Below, in pieces: positions 25,892-34,796 of a DNA stretch of 64,000 nt (within the stretch, counting starts at the first letter, position 1; every line of letters begins with the position of its first letter). The DNA is from CAXXOK01 sp963663285 (GTDB lineage Bacteria; Bacillota; Clostridia; Christensenellales; Aristaeellaceae), in the NCBI GenBank assembly GCA_963663285.2, contig CAXXNI010000002.1:1798001-1862000 (forward strand), read 5' to 3'. The translations under genes and the position numbers were made by a program. Under the pieces are notes generated by a model. It was given only the letters and a program-made list of their open reading frames with translations, had not been told where the DNA came from and did not search any database.

Positions 25892-28800
25892 ATGGTGCAT
25901 GAGGTTCAAATGGGGAAACTGAGGAAACGTATGAGCTTTTCCCGCATCGACGAAGTATTGGATATGCCCGATCTTATCGAGGTGCAGAAGAACAGCTACG
26001 AGCATTTCCTGAAGGAAGACCTTCGCGAAGTGCTTGCCGACGTTTCGCCGATCACCGACTACACCGACAATCTGGTACTGGAGTTTGTCGATTACTCCCT
26101 TGACGAGCCGAAAAATAGTGTGGAACGCTGCAAAGAACGCGACATGACCTATGCGGCTCCGCTGAAAGTTTTCGCCCGCCTGAAAAACCGGGAAACAGGC
26201 GAAATCAAGGAAAGCGATGTCTTCATGGGCGATTTCCCCCTCATGACCGAGCATGGCACGTTCATCATCAATGGTGCGGAACGCGTTATTGTTAGCCAGT
26301 TGGTGCGTTCGCCGGGCGTATACTACGGCGACGCCATCGATAAAACAGGGAAACACCTTTATTCCACCACTGTAATCCCCAACCGGGGCGCGTGGCTGGA
26401 ATACGAAACGGATTCCAACGATGTGCTCTGGGTGCGTATCGACCGCGCCCGCAAGCTGCCGATCACAGTCATTCTGCGCGCGTTGGGATTTGGCACGGAC
26501 GAAGAAATCGTAACCCTACTGGGCGAGGACGAACGCCTGAAAGCCACCCTGCTGCGCGGCGATAACGCTGCTACGCAAGAAGAGGGCTTAATTGAAATCT
26601 ACAAACGGCAGAAGCCGGGCGAGCCGCCTACGCGGGACAGCGCCCAGAGCCTGCTTAACTCGTTGTTCTTTGATCCCAAGCGCTATGATCTGATGCGCGT
26701 GGGCCGCTACAAGTTCAATAAGAAACTGTCGCTGGCGACCCGTATTCAGGGACAGATCGCCGCGCAGGACATTACCAATCCCCAAAACGGCAAACTGATG
26801 GTGAAAGCCGGCGATAAGATCGACATCACTACCGCCCGCGCCATTCAGAACAGCGGTATTAACGCCGTGAACGTTTTGGTGGACGAACAAACCCATAAAA
26901 TCGTTGGTAACCACTTTGTGGATGCCTCCAAGTTCCTGCCGTTCAGCCCCAAGGACTGCGGCGTGTTGGAAATGGTGCACTACCCCACGCTGAAAGCCAT
27001 TCTGGATGCCTGCGGCGATGACGAAGCGCAGCTTCGGCAAGCCGTGTGCGACAATGCACACAGCCTCGCGCCCAAGCACATCCTGACCGACGATATCGTA
27101 GCCTCCATCAGCTACCTGCTGGGACTGCCTTACGGCATCGGCACCACCGATGACATCGACCATCTGGGCAACCGCCGTCTGCGCCGCGTGGGCGAGCTGC
27201 TGCAAAACCAGATCCGTATCGGCCTTTCCCGTTTGGAGCGCGTGGTGCGCGAGCGTATGGCCATTCAGGACGCCAATGACGTACGTCCGGGCGAATTGAT
27301 CAACATCCGCCCCGTCAGCGCCGCCATTAAGGAGTTCTTCGGTTCTTCCCAGCTAAGCCAGTTCATGGATCAGCCTAACCCGCTGGCAGAACTGACCAAC
27401 AAACGCCGTCTGTCGGCTCTTGGCCCCGGCGGTCTTAACCGCGATCGCGCCTCGTTCGAGGTCCGCGACGTGCATTACAGCCACTACGCGCGCATCTGCC
27501 CCATTGAAACGCCTGAAGGCCCGAACATCGGCCTGATTGGTTCTCTGGCAACGTATGCCCGCATCAACGAATACGGCTTTATCGAAGCGCCTTACCGCCG
27601 CGTGGATAAGAAAAACCGCCGCGTGACCGAAGAAATCGTGTACATGACCGCCGATGAAGAAGACTTTTACAAAGTCGCACAGGCCAACGAAGCCTTAAAT
27701 GAAGACGGCACTTTCGTACACGACCGCATCACCGTTCGTGACAGGGCGGAAATTATCGAAATCCCTGCCGAACAGGTTGACTTTATCGACGTAAGCCCGC
27801 GGCAGGTGGTATCGGTTGCTACGGCCATGATCCCCTTCTTGGAAAACGACGATGCCAACCGCGCGCTGATGGGTTCCAACATGCAGCGCCAGGCCGTGCC
27901 GCTGCTGGTACCCGAAGCGCCCATTATCGGTACGGGCATGGAGTTCAAAGCCGCGCAGGATAGCGGCGCCGTAGTGATATCCAAACACAACGGTACTGTC
28001 GAATCCGTATCCGGCAACGAAGTTGTCGTAATGGATAAGGTGAAGGAACGTCATCACTACCACTTGCAGAAGTTTGCGCGAAGCAACCAGGGTACCTGCA
28101 TTAACCAGCGTCCCCGCGTGAAAGCGGGCGACCCGATTGATAAAGGCGATCTGATTGCAGACGGTCCTTCCACCGAGATGGGCGAAATCGGCCTTGGCCG
28201 TAACGTGCTGATCGGGTTTATGACCTGGGAAGGTTATAACTACGAGGATGCCGTACTGATCAGCGAAAAGCTGGTTAAAGAAGATTTTTATACTTCCATT
28301 CATATTGAGGAGTTTGAATCCGAAGCCCGCGAAACCAAGCTGGGACCGGAAGAGATCACCCGCGATATTCCCAACATCGGCGATGACGCCGTGAAGGATT
28401 TGGACGAGGAAGGCATCATCCGCATTGGTGCGGAAGTGCACGCCGGCGATATTCTGGTTGGTAAAGTAACGCCCAAGGGCGAAACGGATCTAACCGCGGA
28501 AGAGCGCCTGCTGCGCGCCATCTTCGGCGAAAAAGCACGTGAAGTACGCGATACCTCGCTGCGTGTGCCCCATGGTGAGGGCGGCATCGTGGTTGACGTG
28601 AAAATCTTCACCCGCGAGAACAAAGATGAGCTCAGCCCCGGCGTGAACATGATGGTTCGCGTATATATCGCCCAGAAGCGTAAAATCAGCGTCGGCGATA
28701 AAATGGCCGGCCGCCACGGTAACAAGGGCGTTGTGTCCCGCATCCTGCGTGAAGAGGATATGCCTTTCATGCCGGACGGCACTCCTCTGCAAATCGTACT

Positions 28801-29647
28801 GAACCCCATGGGCGTGCCTTCCCGTATGAATATCGGGCAGGTGCTGGAGGTTCACCTCGGCATGGCTGCCCGCGCACTGGGCTGGCATGTAGCCACCCCG
28901 GTATTTGACGGCGCAACCTTCGAGGAGATCAAGGAAACGCTGACCAAAGCGGGCATGGACACAGACGGTAAAACCGTGCTGTATGACGGCCGTACAGGCG
29001 AAGCGTTTGAAAACCGCGTCACCGTCGGCATCATGTACTTCTTAAAACTCCACCACTTGGTAGACGATAAGATGCACGCGCGTTCAGTCGGCCCGTATTC
29101 GCTGGTTACGCAGCAGCCGCTGGGTGGTAAAGCCCAGTTCGGCGGCCAGCGTTTCGGTGAAATGGAAGTGTGGGCGCTGGAAGCCTACGGCGCCGCCAAT
29201 ACGCTGCAGGAAATCCTGACGGTTAAGTCGGATGATATTGTCGGCCGCGTAAAAACATATGAAGCCATCGTGAAGGGCACCAATATCCCCGCGCCCGGTG
29301 TGCCGGAAAGCTTCAAGGTTCTGCTGAAAGAATTGCAGTCCCTTGCGCTGGACGTACGCGTGCTGGATGCGGAGAAAAACCAGATCATCATTCGCGAACT
29401 GGACGATGAGGATATGGACGAAACGCCCACCAGCGACCGCTATGAGCTGGAAGAGGCAGCCGAGGAACCGCAGGCCGCCGAAGAAGAAACCCCCGATATC
29501 GACGTTGACAGCGAATCGCTGGAACTGGATTTCAATCTGGAAGACGACGATCTGGACGATTTCAATATGGACCTTAGCGATGATTTGGGTATTGATCTGG
29601 ACGATGATGAGGACGGGGACACCGAACCTGAAGATAAGGACGAGTAA
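25892..29647 (+). CDS. rpoB: RNA polymerase beta subunit
   Basis: This 1251-residue protein is the RNA polymerase beta subunit. ATG 25892 gives the usual clostridial MVH..Q start; AAGGGG lies upstream and a GTG at 25880 overlaps it. The rifampicin-binding stretch FFGSSQLSQFMDQPNPLAEL is intact except that Asn503 (codon 27398-27400) replaces the His called 526 in E. coli numbering. The conserved Arg and Ser (529, 531) remain. The C-terminus carries an extra tail of about 75 residues very rich in Asp and Glu. It is followed by rpoC after 110 bases that include a hairpin. Confidence 0.98.
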   Translation: MVHEVQMGKLRKRMSFSRIDEVLDMPDLIEVQKNSYEHFLKEDLREVLADVSPITDYTDNLVLEFVDYSLDEPKNSVERCKERDMTYAAPLKVFARLKNRETGEIKESDVFMGDFPLMTEHGTFIINGAERVIVSQLVRSPGVYYGDAIDKTGKHLYSTTVIPNRGAWLEYETDSNDVLWVRIDRARKLPITVILRALGFGTDEEIVTLLGEDERLKATLLRGDNAATQEEGLIEIYKRQKPGEPPTRDSAQSLLNSLFFDPKRYDLMRVGRYKFNKKLSLATRIQGQIAAQDITNPQNGKLMVKAGDKIDITTARAIQNSGINAVNVLVDEQTHKIVGNHFVDASKFLPFSPKDCGVLEMVHYPTLKAILDACGDDEAQLRQAVCDNAHSLAPKHILTDDIVASISYLLGLPYGIGTTDDIDHLGNRRLRRVGELLQNQIRIGLSRLERVVRERMAIQDANDVRPGELINIRPVSAAIKEFFGSSQLSQFMDQPNPLAELTNKRRLSALGPGGLNRDRASFEVRDVHYSHYARICPIETPEGPNIGLIGSLATYARINEYGFIEAPYRRVDKKNRRVTEEIVYMTADEEDFYKVAQANEALNEDGTFVHDRITVRDRAEIIEIPAEQVDFIDVSPRQVVSVATAMIPFLENDDANRALMGSNMQRQAVPLLVPEAPIIGTGMEFKAAQDSGAVVISKHNGTVESVSGNEVVVMDKVKERHHYHLQKFARSNQGTCINQRPRVKAGDPIDKGDLIADGPSTEMGEIGLGRNVLIGFMTWEGYNYEDAVLISEKLVKEDFYTSIHIEEFESEARETKLGPEEITRDIPNIGDDAVKDLDEEGIIRIGAEVHAGDILVGKVTPKGETDLTAEERLLRAIFGEKAREVRDTSLRVPHGEGGIVVDVKIFTRENKDELSPGVNMMVRVYIAQKRKISVGDKMAGRHGNKGVVSRILREEDMPFMPDGTPLQIVLNPMGVPSRMNIGQVLEVHLGMAARALGWHVATPVFDGATFEEIKETLTKAGMDTDGKTVLYDGRTGEAFENRVTVGIMYFLKLHHLVDDKMHARSVGPYSLVTQQPLGGKAQFGGQRFGEMEVWALEAYGAANTLQEILTVKSDDIVGRVKTYEAIVKGTNIPAPGVPESFKVLLKELQSLALDVRVLDAEKNQIIIRELDDEDMDETPTSDRYELEEAAEEPQAAEEETPDIDVDSESLELDFNLEDDDLDDFNMDLSDDLGIDLDDDEDGDTEPEDKDE

Positions 29648-29674
29648 CCCCTGCTTGTAACAATGTCTGTTATG

Positions 29675-29701
29675 CCAAAAGCGCGGTTACCGCGCTTTTG
29701 G
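29675..29701 (+). terminator. Hairpin between rpoB and rpoC
   Basis: CCAAAAGCGCGG and CCGCGCTTTTGG form a perfect 12-bp stem with a TTA loop. The T-run is inside the stem and short, so partial termination or an RNA-processing site is more likely than full termination. Confidence 0.6.
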
Positions 29702-29757
29702 CCGGCGGACCAATCAAGTTTCCTATCGCTGTCCAACGCCCGAAAGGAGTGCCAACT

Positions 29758-32700
29758 TTGTTTGAACTGACGAACCTTGATTCCATCCAGATCGGCATGG
29801 CATCGCCGGAGAAAATTCTGGAGTGGAGCTTCGGTGAAGTTTCCAAACCCGAAACCATTAACTACCGCACCCTGAAACCCGAACGCGACGGTCTTTTCTG
29901 CGAAAGAATTTTCGGACCCACAAAGGACTGGGAGTGTAACTGCGGTAAATATAAACGCATCAAGTTCAAGGATAAAAATAAAATCTGCGACAAGTGCGGC
30001 GTGCAGGTTACCCGTGCAAAAGTACGGCGCGAGCGCATGGGCCACATCCAGCTGGCGGCTCCCGTAAGCCACATCTGGTATTTTAAGGGTATTCCCAGCC
30101 GCATGGGCATGCTGCTGGACATCAGCCCCCGCGCACTTGAAAAAGTACTGTATTTTGCCAACTTCATCGTGCTGGATCCGGGCGATGCGAAAGTAACCGG
30201 CCTGAAAAAGCACGAGTTGATTACCGATGCGAAGTACCGCGAACTGGAAGCCCAGCATGGCCGCGGCTCCTTCCGTGCCGGCATGGGCGCGGAAGCCGTA
30301 AAGGAAATGCTGCTCGACCTTGATTTGGACGATATCAGCGAGAAGCTGAAAAAAGAAATCAGCGAACTGGCCGAGAAAGAGCGTGAGCGGGAAAGCGAAG
30401 GCCAAAAGCGCGCGCGTGCCGTGAAACGTCTGGAAGTGGTGGAAGCTTTCCGCCAGAGCGGCAACCTGCCCGAGTGGATGATTCTGGACGTAATTCCGGT
30501 CATCCCGCCCGATTTGCGCCCCATGGTGCAGCTGGACGGCGGCCGTTTCGCCACGAGCGACCTTAACGATTTGTACCGCCGCGTGATCAACCGCAACAAC
30601 CGCTTAAAGCGCTTGTTGGAGTTGGGTGCACCGGATATTATTGTACGTAACGAAAAACGCATGCTGCAGGAAGCTGTGGACGCGTTGATCGATAACGGCC
30701 GCCGCGGTCGCGCGGTCACAGGCCCCGGTAACCGCGCGCTGAAATCCCTGTCCGACCTGCTGCGCGGTAAACAAGGCCGTTTCCGCCAGAACCTGCTGGG
30801 TAAGCGTGTTGACTATTCCGGTCGTTCGGTTATCGTAGTTGGTCCGGAGCTGAAACTGTACCAGTGCGGCCTGCCCAAGGAAATGGCACTGGAGCTGTTC
30901 AAGCCTTTCGTTATTGAGCGTCTGGTTGCGCTGAAATACGCGCATCACGGCAAGAACGCCAAGCGCATGGTGGAAAAAGGCAAGTCCGAAGTATGGGATA
31001 TTTTGGAGAGCGTTATCAAGGAGCACCCGGTACTGCTGAACCGTGCGCCTACGCTGCACCGTTTGGGCATTCAGGCTTTTGAACCGATTCTGGTCGAAGG
31101 CCGCGCCATCAAGCTCCATCCGCTGGTATGTACTGCCTACAACGCCGACTTTGACGGTGACCAGATGGCCGTACACGTACCGCTTTCCATGGAAGCGCAG
31201 GCCGAATCCCGTTTCCTGATGCTGGCACATAACAACATTTTGAAGCCTCAGGATGGAAAACCGGTTATGTCTCCCTCGCAGGACATGGTTATCGGCTGCT
31301 ACTACCTCACCATGACCTATCCCGCCCGCGAAAAGATGAAGCCCGGCGAGATTAAAGTTTTCTCCAATTACAACGAAGCCATGATGGCTTACCAGACAGG
31401 CAATATTACCCTGCAGCAGCCTATCCGTGTGCGCGTATCGCGTTCGTTTGAAGGGCAGACCGGCACCCGCATTATCGACTGCACGCTGGGTATGATGATC
31501 TTTAACGAGATTATTCCTCAGGATATTGGCCGCAAACCCCGCAACACGATGGACGAAATGTTCGCTTTGGAAGTGGATACCCTGTGCGGCAAGAAGGATC
31601 TGGGCAAGATCGTCGACCAGGTATACCAGAAGCATGGCATTCACGACACCGCGCTGGTGCTGGACGCTATTAAGTCGCTTGGCTTTAAATACTCCACGCG
31701 CGGCGCAGTAACTGTATCGGTGGACGATATTAAAGTGCCGCCCGAAAAACCAGCCATGCTGGCGGAAGCGGATGCTCACGTTAAAGAAGTCAACGACATG
31801 TTTAACATGGGTATGCTCAGCGAAGATGAGCGCTATAAAGAAGTTATCGAAATCTGGTCCAGCACCACCAACAAGCTGCGCGGCATGATACTGCCGGAGT
31901 TGGACGAGCGTAACCCGATCCGGATGATGACCGATTCCGGTGCCCGTGGTAGCGCATCGCAGGTGGCGCAGCTTGCCGGTATGCGCGGCCTGATGGCTTC
32001 GCCATCCGGTAAAACCATCGAGCTGCCGATTCGCGCTAATTTCCGCGAAGGCCTCTCCGTGCTTGAGTTCTTCCTTTCTTCCCACGGCAGCCGCAAATCG
32101 CTGGCTGATACGGCGCTGCGTACCGCCGACTCGGGTTATCTGACCCGCCGTCTGGTTGACGTGTCGCAGGAAGTGATAGTACGCGAAACCGATTGCTTCG
32201 CCATGCGCGGTGAAAAGGTTCGCGGCATTACGCTTTCCGAAATTACCATTGGCAATCAGGTGATTGAGAGCTTGGAAGACCGCCTCATCGGCCGTGTCGC
32301 CGCCGAGGATATCCTCCACCCCGAAACGGGCGAAATCATCGTAGCGCTGAATGAAACCATCACACACCAGAAAGCGCGCGAAATTGCCGCCTCCGGCCTG
32401 AAAAAGGCGCAGGTGCGCAGCGTGCTTACCTGCCGCAATGAAACGGGTGTATGCGCCCGCTGCTACGGCGCCAACCTGGCTACCGGCGAACCGGTAGACA
32501 TCGGTGAAGCCGTGGGTATCGTAGCCGCGCAGGCTATCGGCGAGCCCGGTACACAGCTGACTATGCGTACCTTCCATACCGGCGGCGTTGCCGGCGGCGA
32601 CGATATTACACAGGGTCTTCCCCGCGTTGAGGAACTGTTTGAAGCCCGCAAGCCTAAGCGCGATGCGATTCTCAGTGAAATCAACGGCCGCGTAACCATC

Positions 32701-33333
32701 GGCGAGAATAAGAAAAAGCGCGAAATTACCGTCACCGGCGACGAGGACGGTCACGAGCAGAAGAGCTACTCCATCAACTACGGCAGCCGCATGAAGGTCA
32801 CCGAAGGCCAGATGGTAGAAGCCGGTCAGGAGCTGATCGAGGGTTCCATCAACCCGCACGATCTGCTGCGTATTCTCGGCGTGAAAGCCGTACAGGATTA
32901 TCTGCTGCGCGAAGTGCTCAGCGTATACCGCCAGCAGGGCGTTAACATCAGCGATAAGCACATCGAGATTATCGTACGCCAGATGCTGCGCAAGGTTCGC
33001 GTTGAAGACAGCGGCGATACCACGCTGCTCCCCGGTTCGCTGGTGGATATCTTCCGCTTTGAGGAAGCCAACCGCGAAACTATGGAGAGAGATGGCCGTC
33101 CCGCCATCGCCAAGCGCATTCTGCTGGGCATCACCAAGGCTTCGCTGGCCACAGAGAGCTTCCTTTCCGCCGCCTCCTTCCAGGAAACGACACGCGTGCT
33201 CACCGACGCCGCTATCAAGGGCAAGGTGGACCCGCTGCTGGGCCTCAAGGAGAATGTTATTATCGGCAAGCTGATTCCTGCCGGAACCGGCATGAAGCGG
33301 TACAAGGATATTGATCTGGTTGAGAATTTCTAA
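29758..33333 (+). CDS. rpoC: RNA polymerase beta-prime subunit
   Basis: This 1191-residue subunit contains the catalytic magnesium motif NADFDGD at 462-468, an N-terminal zinc site (CNCGKYKR then CDKCGV) and a second zinc site in the CRNETGVCARCYG region. The start is TTG 29758, preceded by AAGGAG and giving MFELTNLDSIQIG; a longer frame to 29698 runs through the intercistronic hairpin. The length is normal for clostridia. A strong terminator follows. Confidence 0.98.
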   Translation: MFELTNLDSIQIGMASPEKILEWSFGEVSKPETINYRTLKPERDGLFCERIFGPTKDWECNCGKYKRIKFKDKNKICDKCGVQVTRAKVRRERMGHIQLAAPVSHIWYFKGIPSRMGMLLDISPRALEKVLYFANFIVLDPGDAKVTGLKKHELITDAKYRELEAQHGRGSFRAGMGAEAVKEMLLDLDLDDISEKLKKEISELAEKERERESEGQKRARAVKRLEVVEAFRQSGNLPEWMILDVIPVIPPDLRPMVQLDGGRFATSDLNDLYRRVINRNNRLKRLLELGAPDIIVRNEKRMLQEAVDALIDNGRRGRAVTGPGNRALKSLSDLLRGKQGRFRQNLLGKRVDYSGRSVIVVGPELKLYQCGLPKEMALELFKPFVIERLVALKYAHHGKNAKRMVEKGKSEVWDILESVIKEHPVLLNRAPTLHRLGIQAFEPILVEGRAIKLHPLVCTAYNADFDGDQMAVHVPLSMEAQAESRFLMLAHNNILKPQDGKPVMSPSQDMVIGCYYLTMTYPAREKMKPGEIKVFSNYNEAMMAYQTGNITLQQPIRVRVSRSFEGQTGTRIIDCTLGMMIFNEIIPQDIGRKPRNTMDEMFALEVDTLCGKKDLGKIVDQVYQKHGIHDTALVLDAIKSLGFKYSTRGAVTVSVDDIKVPPEKPAMLAEADAHVKEVNDMFNMGMLSEDERYKEVIEIWSSTTNKLRGMILPELDERNPIRMMTDSGARGSASQVAQLAGMRGLMASPSGKTIELPIRANFREGLSVLEFFLSSHGSRKSLADTALRTADSGYLTRRLVDVSQEVIVRETDCFAMRGEKVRGITLSEITIGNQVIESLEDRLIGRVAAEDILHPETGEIIVALNETITHQKAREIAASGLKKAQVRSVLTCRNETGVCARCYGANLATGEPVDIGEAVGIVAAQAIGEPGTQLTMRTFHTGGVAGGDDITQGLPRVEELFEARKPKRDAILSEINGRVTIGENKKKREITVTGDEDGHEQKSYSINYGSRMKVTEGQMVEAGQELIEGSINPHDLLRILGVKAVQDYLLREVLSVYRQQGVNISDKHIEIIVRQMLRKVRVEDSGDTTLLPGSLVDIFRFEEANRETMERDGRPAIAKRILLGITKASLATESFLSAASFQETTRVLTDAAIKGKVDPLLGLKENVIIGKLIPAGTGMKRYKDIDLVENF

Positions 33334-33340
33334 AACAAAC

Positions 33341-33370
33341 ACCCGGCGGAAAGACACCTTTCCGCCGGGT
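33341..33370 (+). terminator. Terminator of rpoBC
   Basis: ACCCGGCGGAAAG and CTTTCCGCCGGGT pair around a 4-base loop 7 bases after the rpoC stop. Confidence 0.85.
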
Positions 33371-33412
33371 TCTAAGTAAAAATTCTTCTTGCATATACAT
33401 AGATGCAACTTT

Positions 33413-33433
33413 AGAAGCGGCAATGCCGCTTCT
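33413..33433 (+). terminator. Second hairpin downstream of rpoC
   Basis: AGAAGCGGC and GCCGCTTCT pair around AAT. It could back up the rpoC terminator or lie in the leader of the GNAT gene. Confidence 0.4.
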
Positions 33434-33489
33434 TCGCACATCAAGGCATATCCCGCGCTATTAATAACCATTGCTGGAGGGAGAACATA

Positions 33490-33996
33490 ATGCAGCTGAG
33501 ACACGCCGCCGCAAACGATATGGAAGCAGTTTACGCAATATTTCATGACGCTATTGATACCATGAATCAAAACGGAATCCCCCAGTGGGATGACATATAC
33601 CCAAACCCGGCCGTATTGGATGCCGATCTGGCAAACGGAGAATTATTTGTAACTGAGCTGGAGGATGGTACTGTTGCCGCCGCTGTCGTACTCAATAATG
33701 TATGCAATGACGATTGCCGCGCTGATTACGAAGCCGCCCAATGGCAGGGGTCGAGCCCTTACGTATTAGTGCACAGGCTGTGTGTATCGCCCCATGTGCA
33801 AAACAAGGGTGTCGGCCGCACTACCATGCTGGCTGTGGAAGAATGGGCACGTTCAAACGGGTATGTAAATATCCGGCTGGACGCCTTTTCGCAAAACCCG
33901 TACGCACTGCGCATGTATGATCGGCTAGGCTATCAAAAGCGCGGCGAAGCTATATGGCGCAAAGGTTTATTTTACTTAATGGAAAAGCAGCTGTAA
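33490..33996 (+). CDS. GNAT-family N-acetyltransferase
   Basis: This 168-residue protein has the GNAT fold. The acetyl-CoA pyrophosphate loop is in VSPHVQNKGVGRTTM, and the late segment DAFSQNPYALRMYDRLGY is the usual strand-helix end of the family. GGAGG lies about 10 bases before ATG 33490. It stands alone between rpoBC and the tRNA-Val gene, with its own terminator. The acceptor substrate cannot be read from sequence. Confidence 0.88.
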   Translation: MQLRHAAANDMEAVYAIFHDAIDTMNQNGIPQWDDIYPNPAVLDADLANGELFVTELEDGTVAAAVVLNNVCNDDCRADYEAAQWQGSSPYVLVHRLCVSPHVQNKGVGRTTMLAVEEWARSNGYVNIRLDAFSQNPYALRMYDRLGYQKRGEAIWRKGLFYLMEKQL

Positions 33997-34010
33997 CACA
34001 GCCTTGTAAT

Positions 34011-34054
34011 AAGCGAAAAACGGGGAAATTGATTTATTCCCCCGTTTTTCGCTT
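34011..34054 (+). terminator. Terminator of the GNAT gene
   Basis: AAGCGAAAAACGGGG and its complement CCCCGTTTTTCGCTT form a 15-bp stem with T-rich 3' arm. Confidence 0.85.
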
Positions 34055-34106
34055 GTCAAAGGCATGTGAATATGCTATAATCATTCTCGCCGCTAAAGAG
34101 CAGAAT

Positions 34107-34183
34107 GGGATTATAGCTCAGTTGGTTAGAGCGCCACGTTGACATCGTGGAGGTCATAGGTTCGAGCCCTACTAATCCCACCA
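34107..34183 (+). tRNA. trnV-GAC: tRNA-Val(GAC)
   Basis: The 77-base gene folds as a full cloverleaf. Acceptor arms are GGGATTA and TAATCCC, the anticodon stem CCACG/CGTGG holds the loop TTGACAT with anticodon GAC at 34141-34143, the T-arm contains GGTTCGAGCCC, and the 3' CCA is encoded. A terminator follows. Its 3' part is repeated inverted at 13970-14016. Confidence 0.97.
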
Positions 34184-34188
34184 AAGTG

Positions 34189-34224
34189 AACCCCCCTTGA
34201 ACCGTAACGGTTTGAGGGGGTTTT
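34189..34224 (+). terminator. Terminator of tRNA-Val, dispersed-repeat family
   Basis: AACCCCC and GGGGGTT arms enclose the palindrome AACCGTAACGGTT and are followed by TTTT. Similar copies lie at 13931-13964 and 47891-47927. Confidence 0.85.
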
Positions 34225-34796
34225 AGATATACAAAAAGGCGTAAGGGTATTCCACAAGCCTTTTAAACAAAGACATGCGTTGTTCTGGACGCAGCTTTTA
34301 CGTCTCTGCTCCGATGGTTATTCTTCTGCGGATGATTCAGCCATAGTTTCCATGGCTTCACCTGCCAGCAGTGTATGACTTATTTTCTCACAACCAGCTT
34401 CAGCCAAAGCGTCAATAATATCATGCTGTGCAGTAGTCAAAACCAATCCGGTATGCTTCGATATCGGATTGCATCAAGGGGTACGCTTGACACCATATCA
34501 TAATCATCAATGGGTCTGTAGTGCAAGCGCCGTATGAACTAATCATCTATACTATCGGTAGCCTTCTGGAAATAGTGAAAACTACAGGCATACCAACTGG
34601 ATAGGCTTCATTAGGTTTCTTGATCAAAACGAAAAATATCCTCCCTTATTAAAGGTTATTTTATAATCTTTAACCATTGCTCCTCAACAAATCATTATGT
34701 TATGTCCATCGCCTTCATATCCAATATATATATAAACATGAAATAAAGATAAAACTCTTAACACTTTTCATGTCTTTGAAAACCGTATCATCTCTC
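34225..34796. other. Gene-poor stretch between tRNA-Val and the lactonase
   Basis: Apart from a short degraded coding remnant at 34318-34473 on the minus strand, no gene, promoter pair or repeat was recognised in these 570 bases. Confidence 0.5.
34318..34473 (-). pseudogene. C-terminal coding remnant, unidentified
   Basis: The minus strand reads TGLVLTTAQHDIIDALAEAG and continues with coding-like composition to a TAA at 34320-34318. Stops in all frames upstream and no ribosome site suggest the tail of a lost gene. I do not recognise the family. Confidence 0.35.

Noticed and set aside
30604..33570. 988-codon open frame on the minus strand across rpoC
   Set aside because: It is exactly antisense to rpoC, has no ribosome site or recognisable family, and long antisense frames are expected from rpoC codon bias.
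14017..34106. A simple integrative element between two att sites
   Set aside because: The tRNA ends are inverted, not direct, there is no integrase, and the segment includes rnj, rpoB and rpoC.
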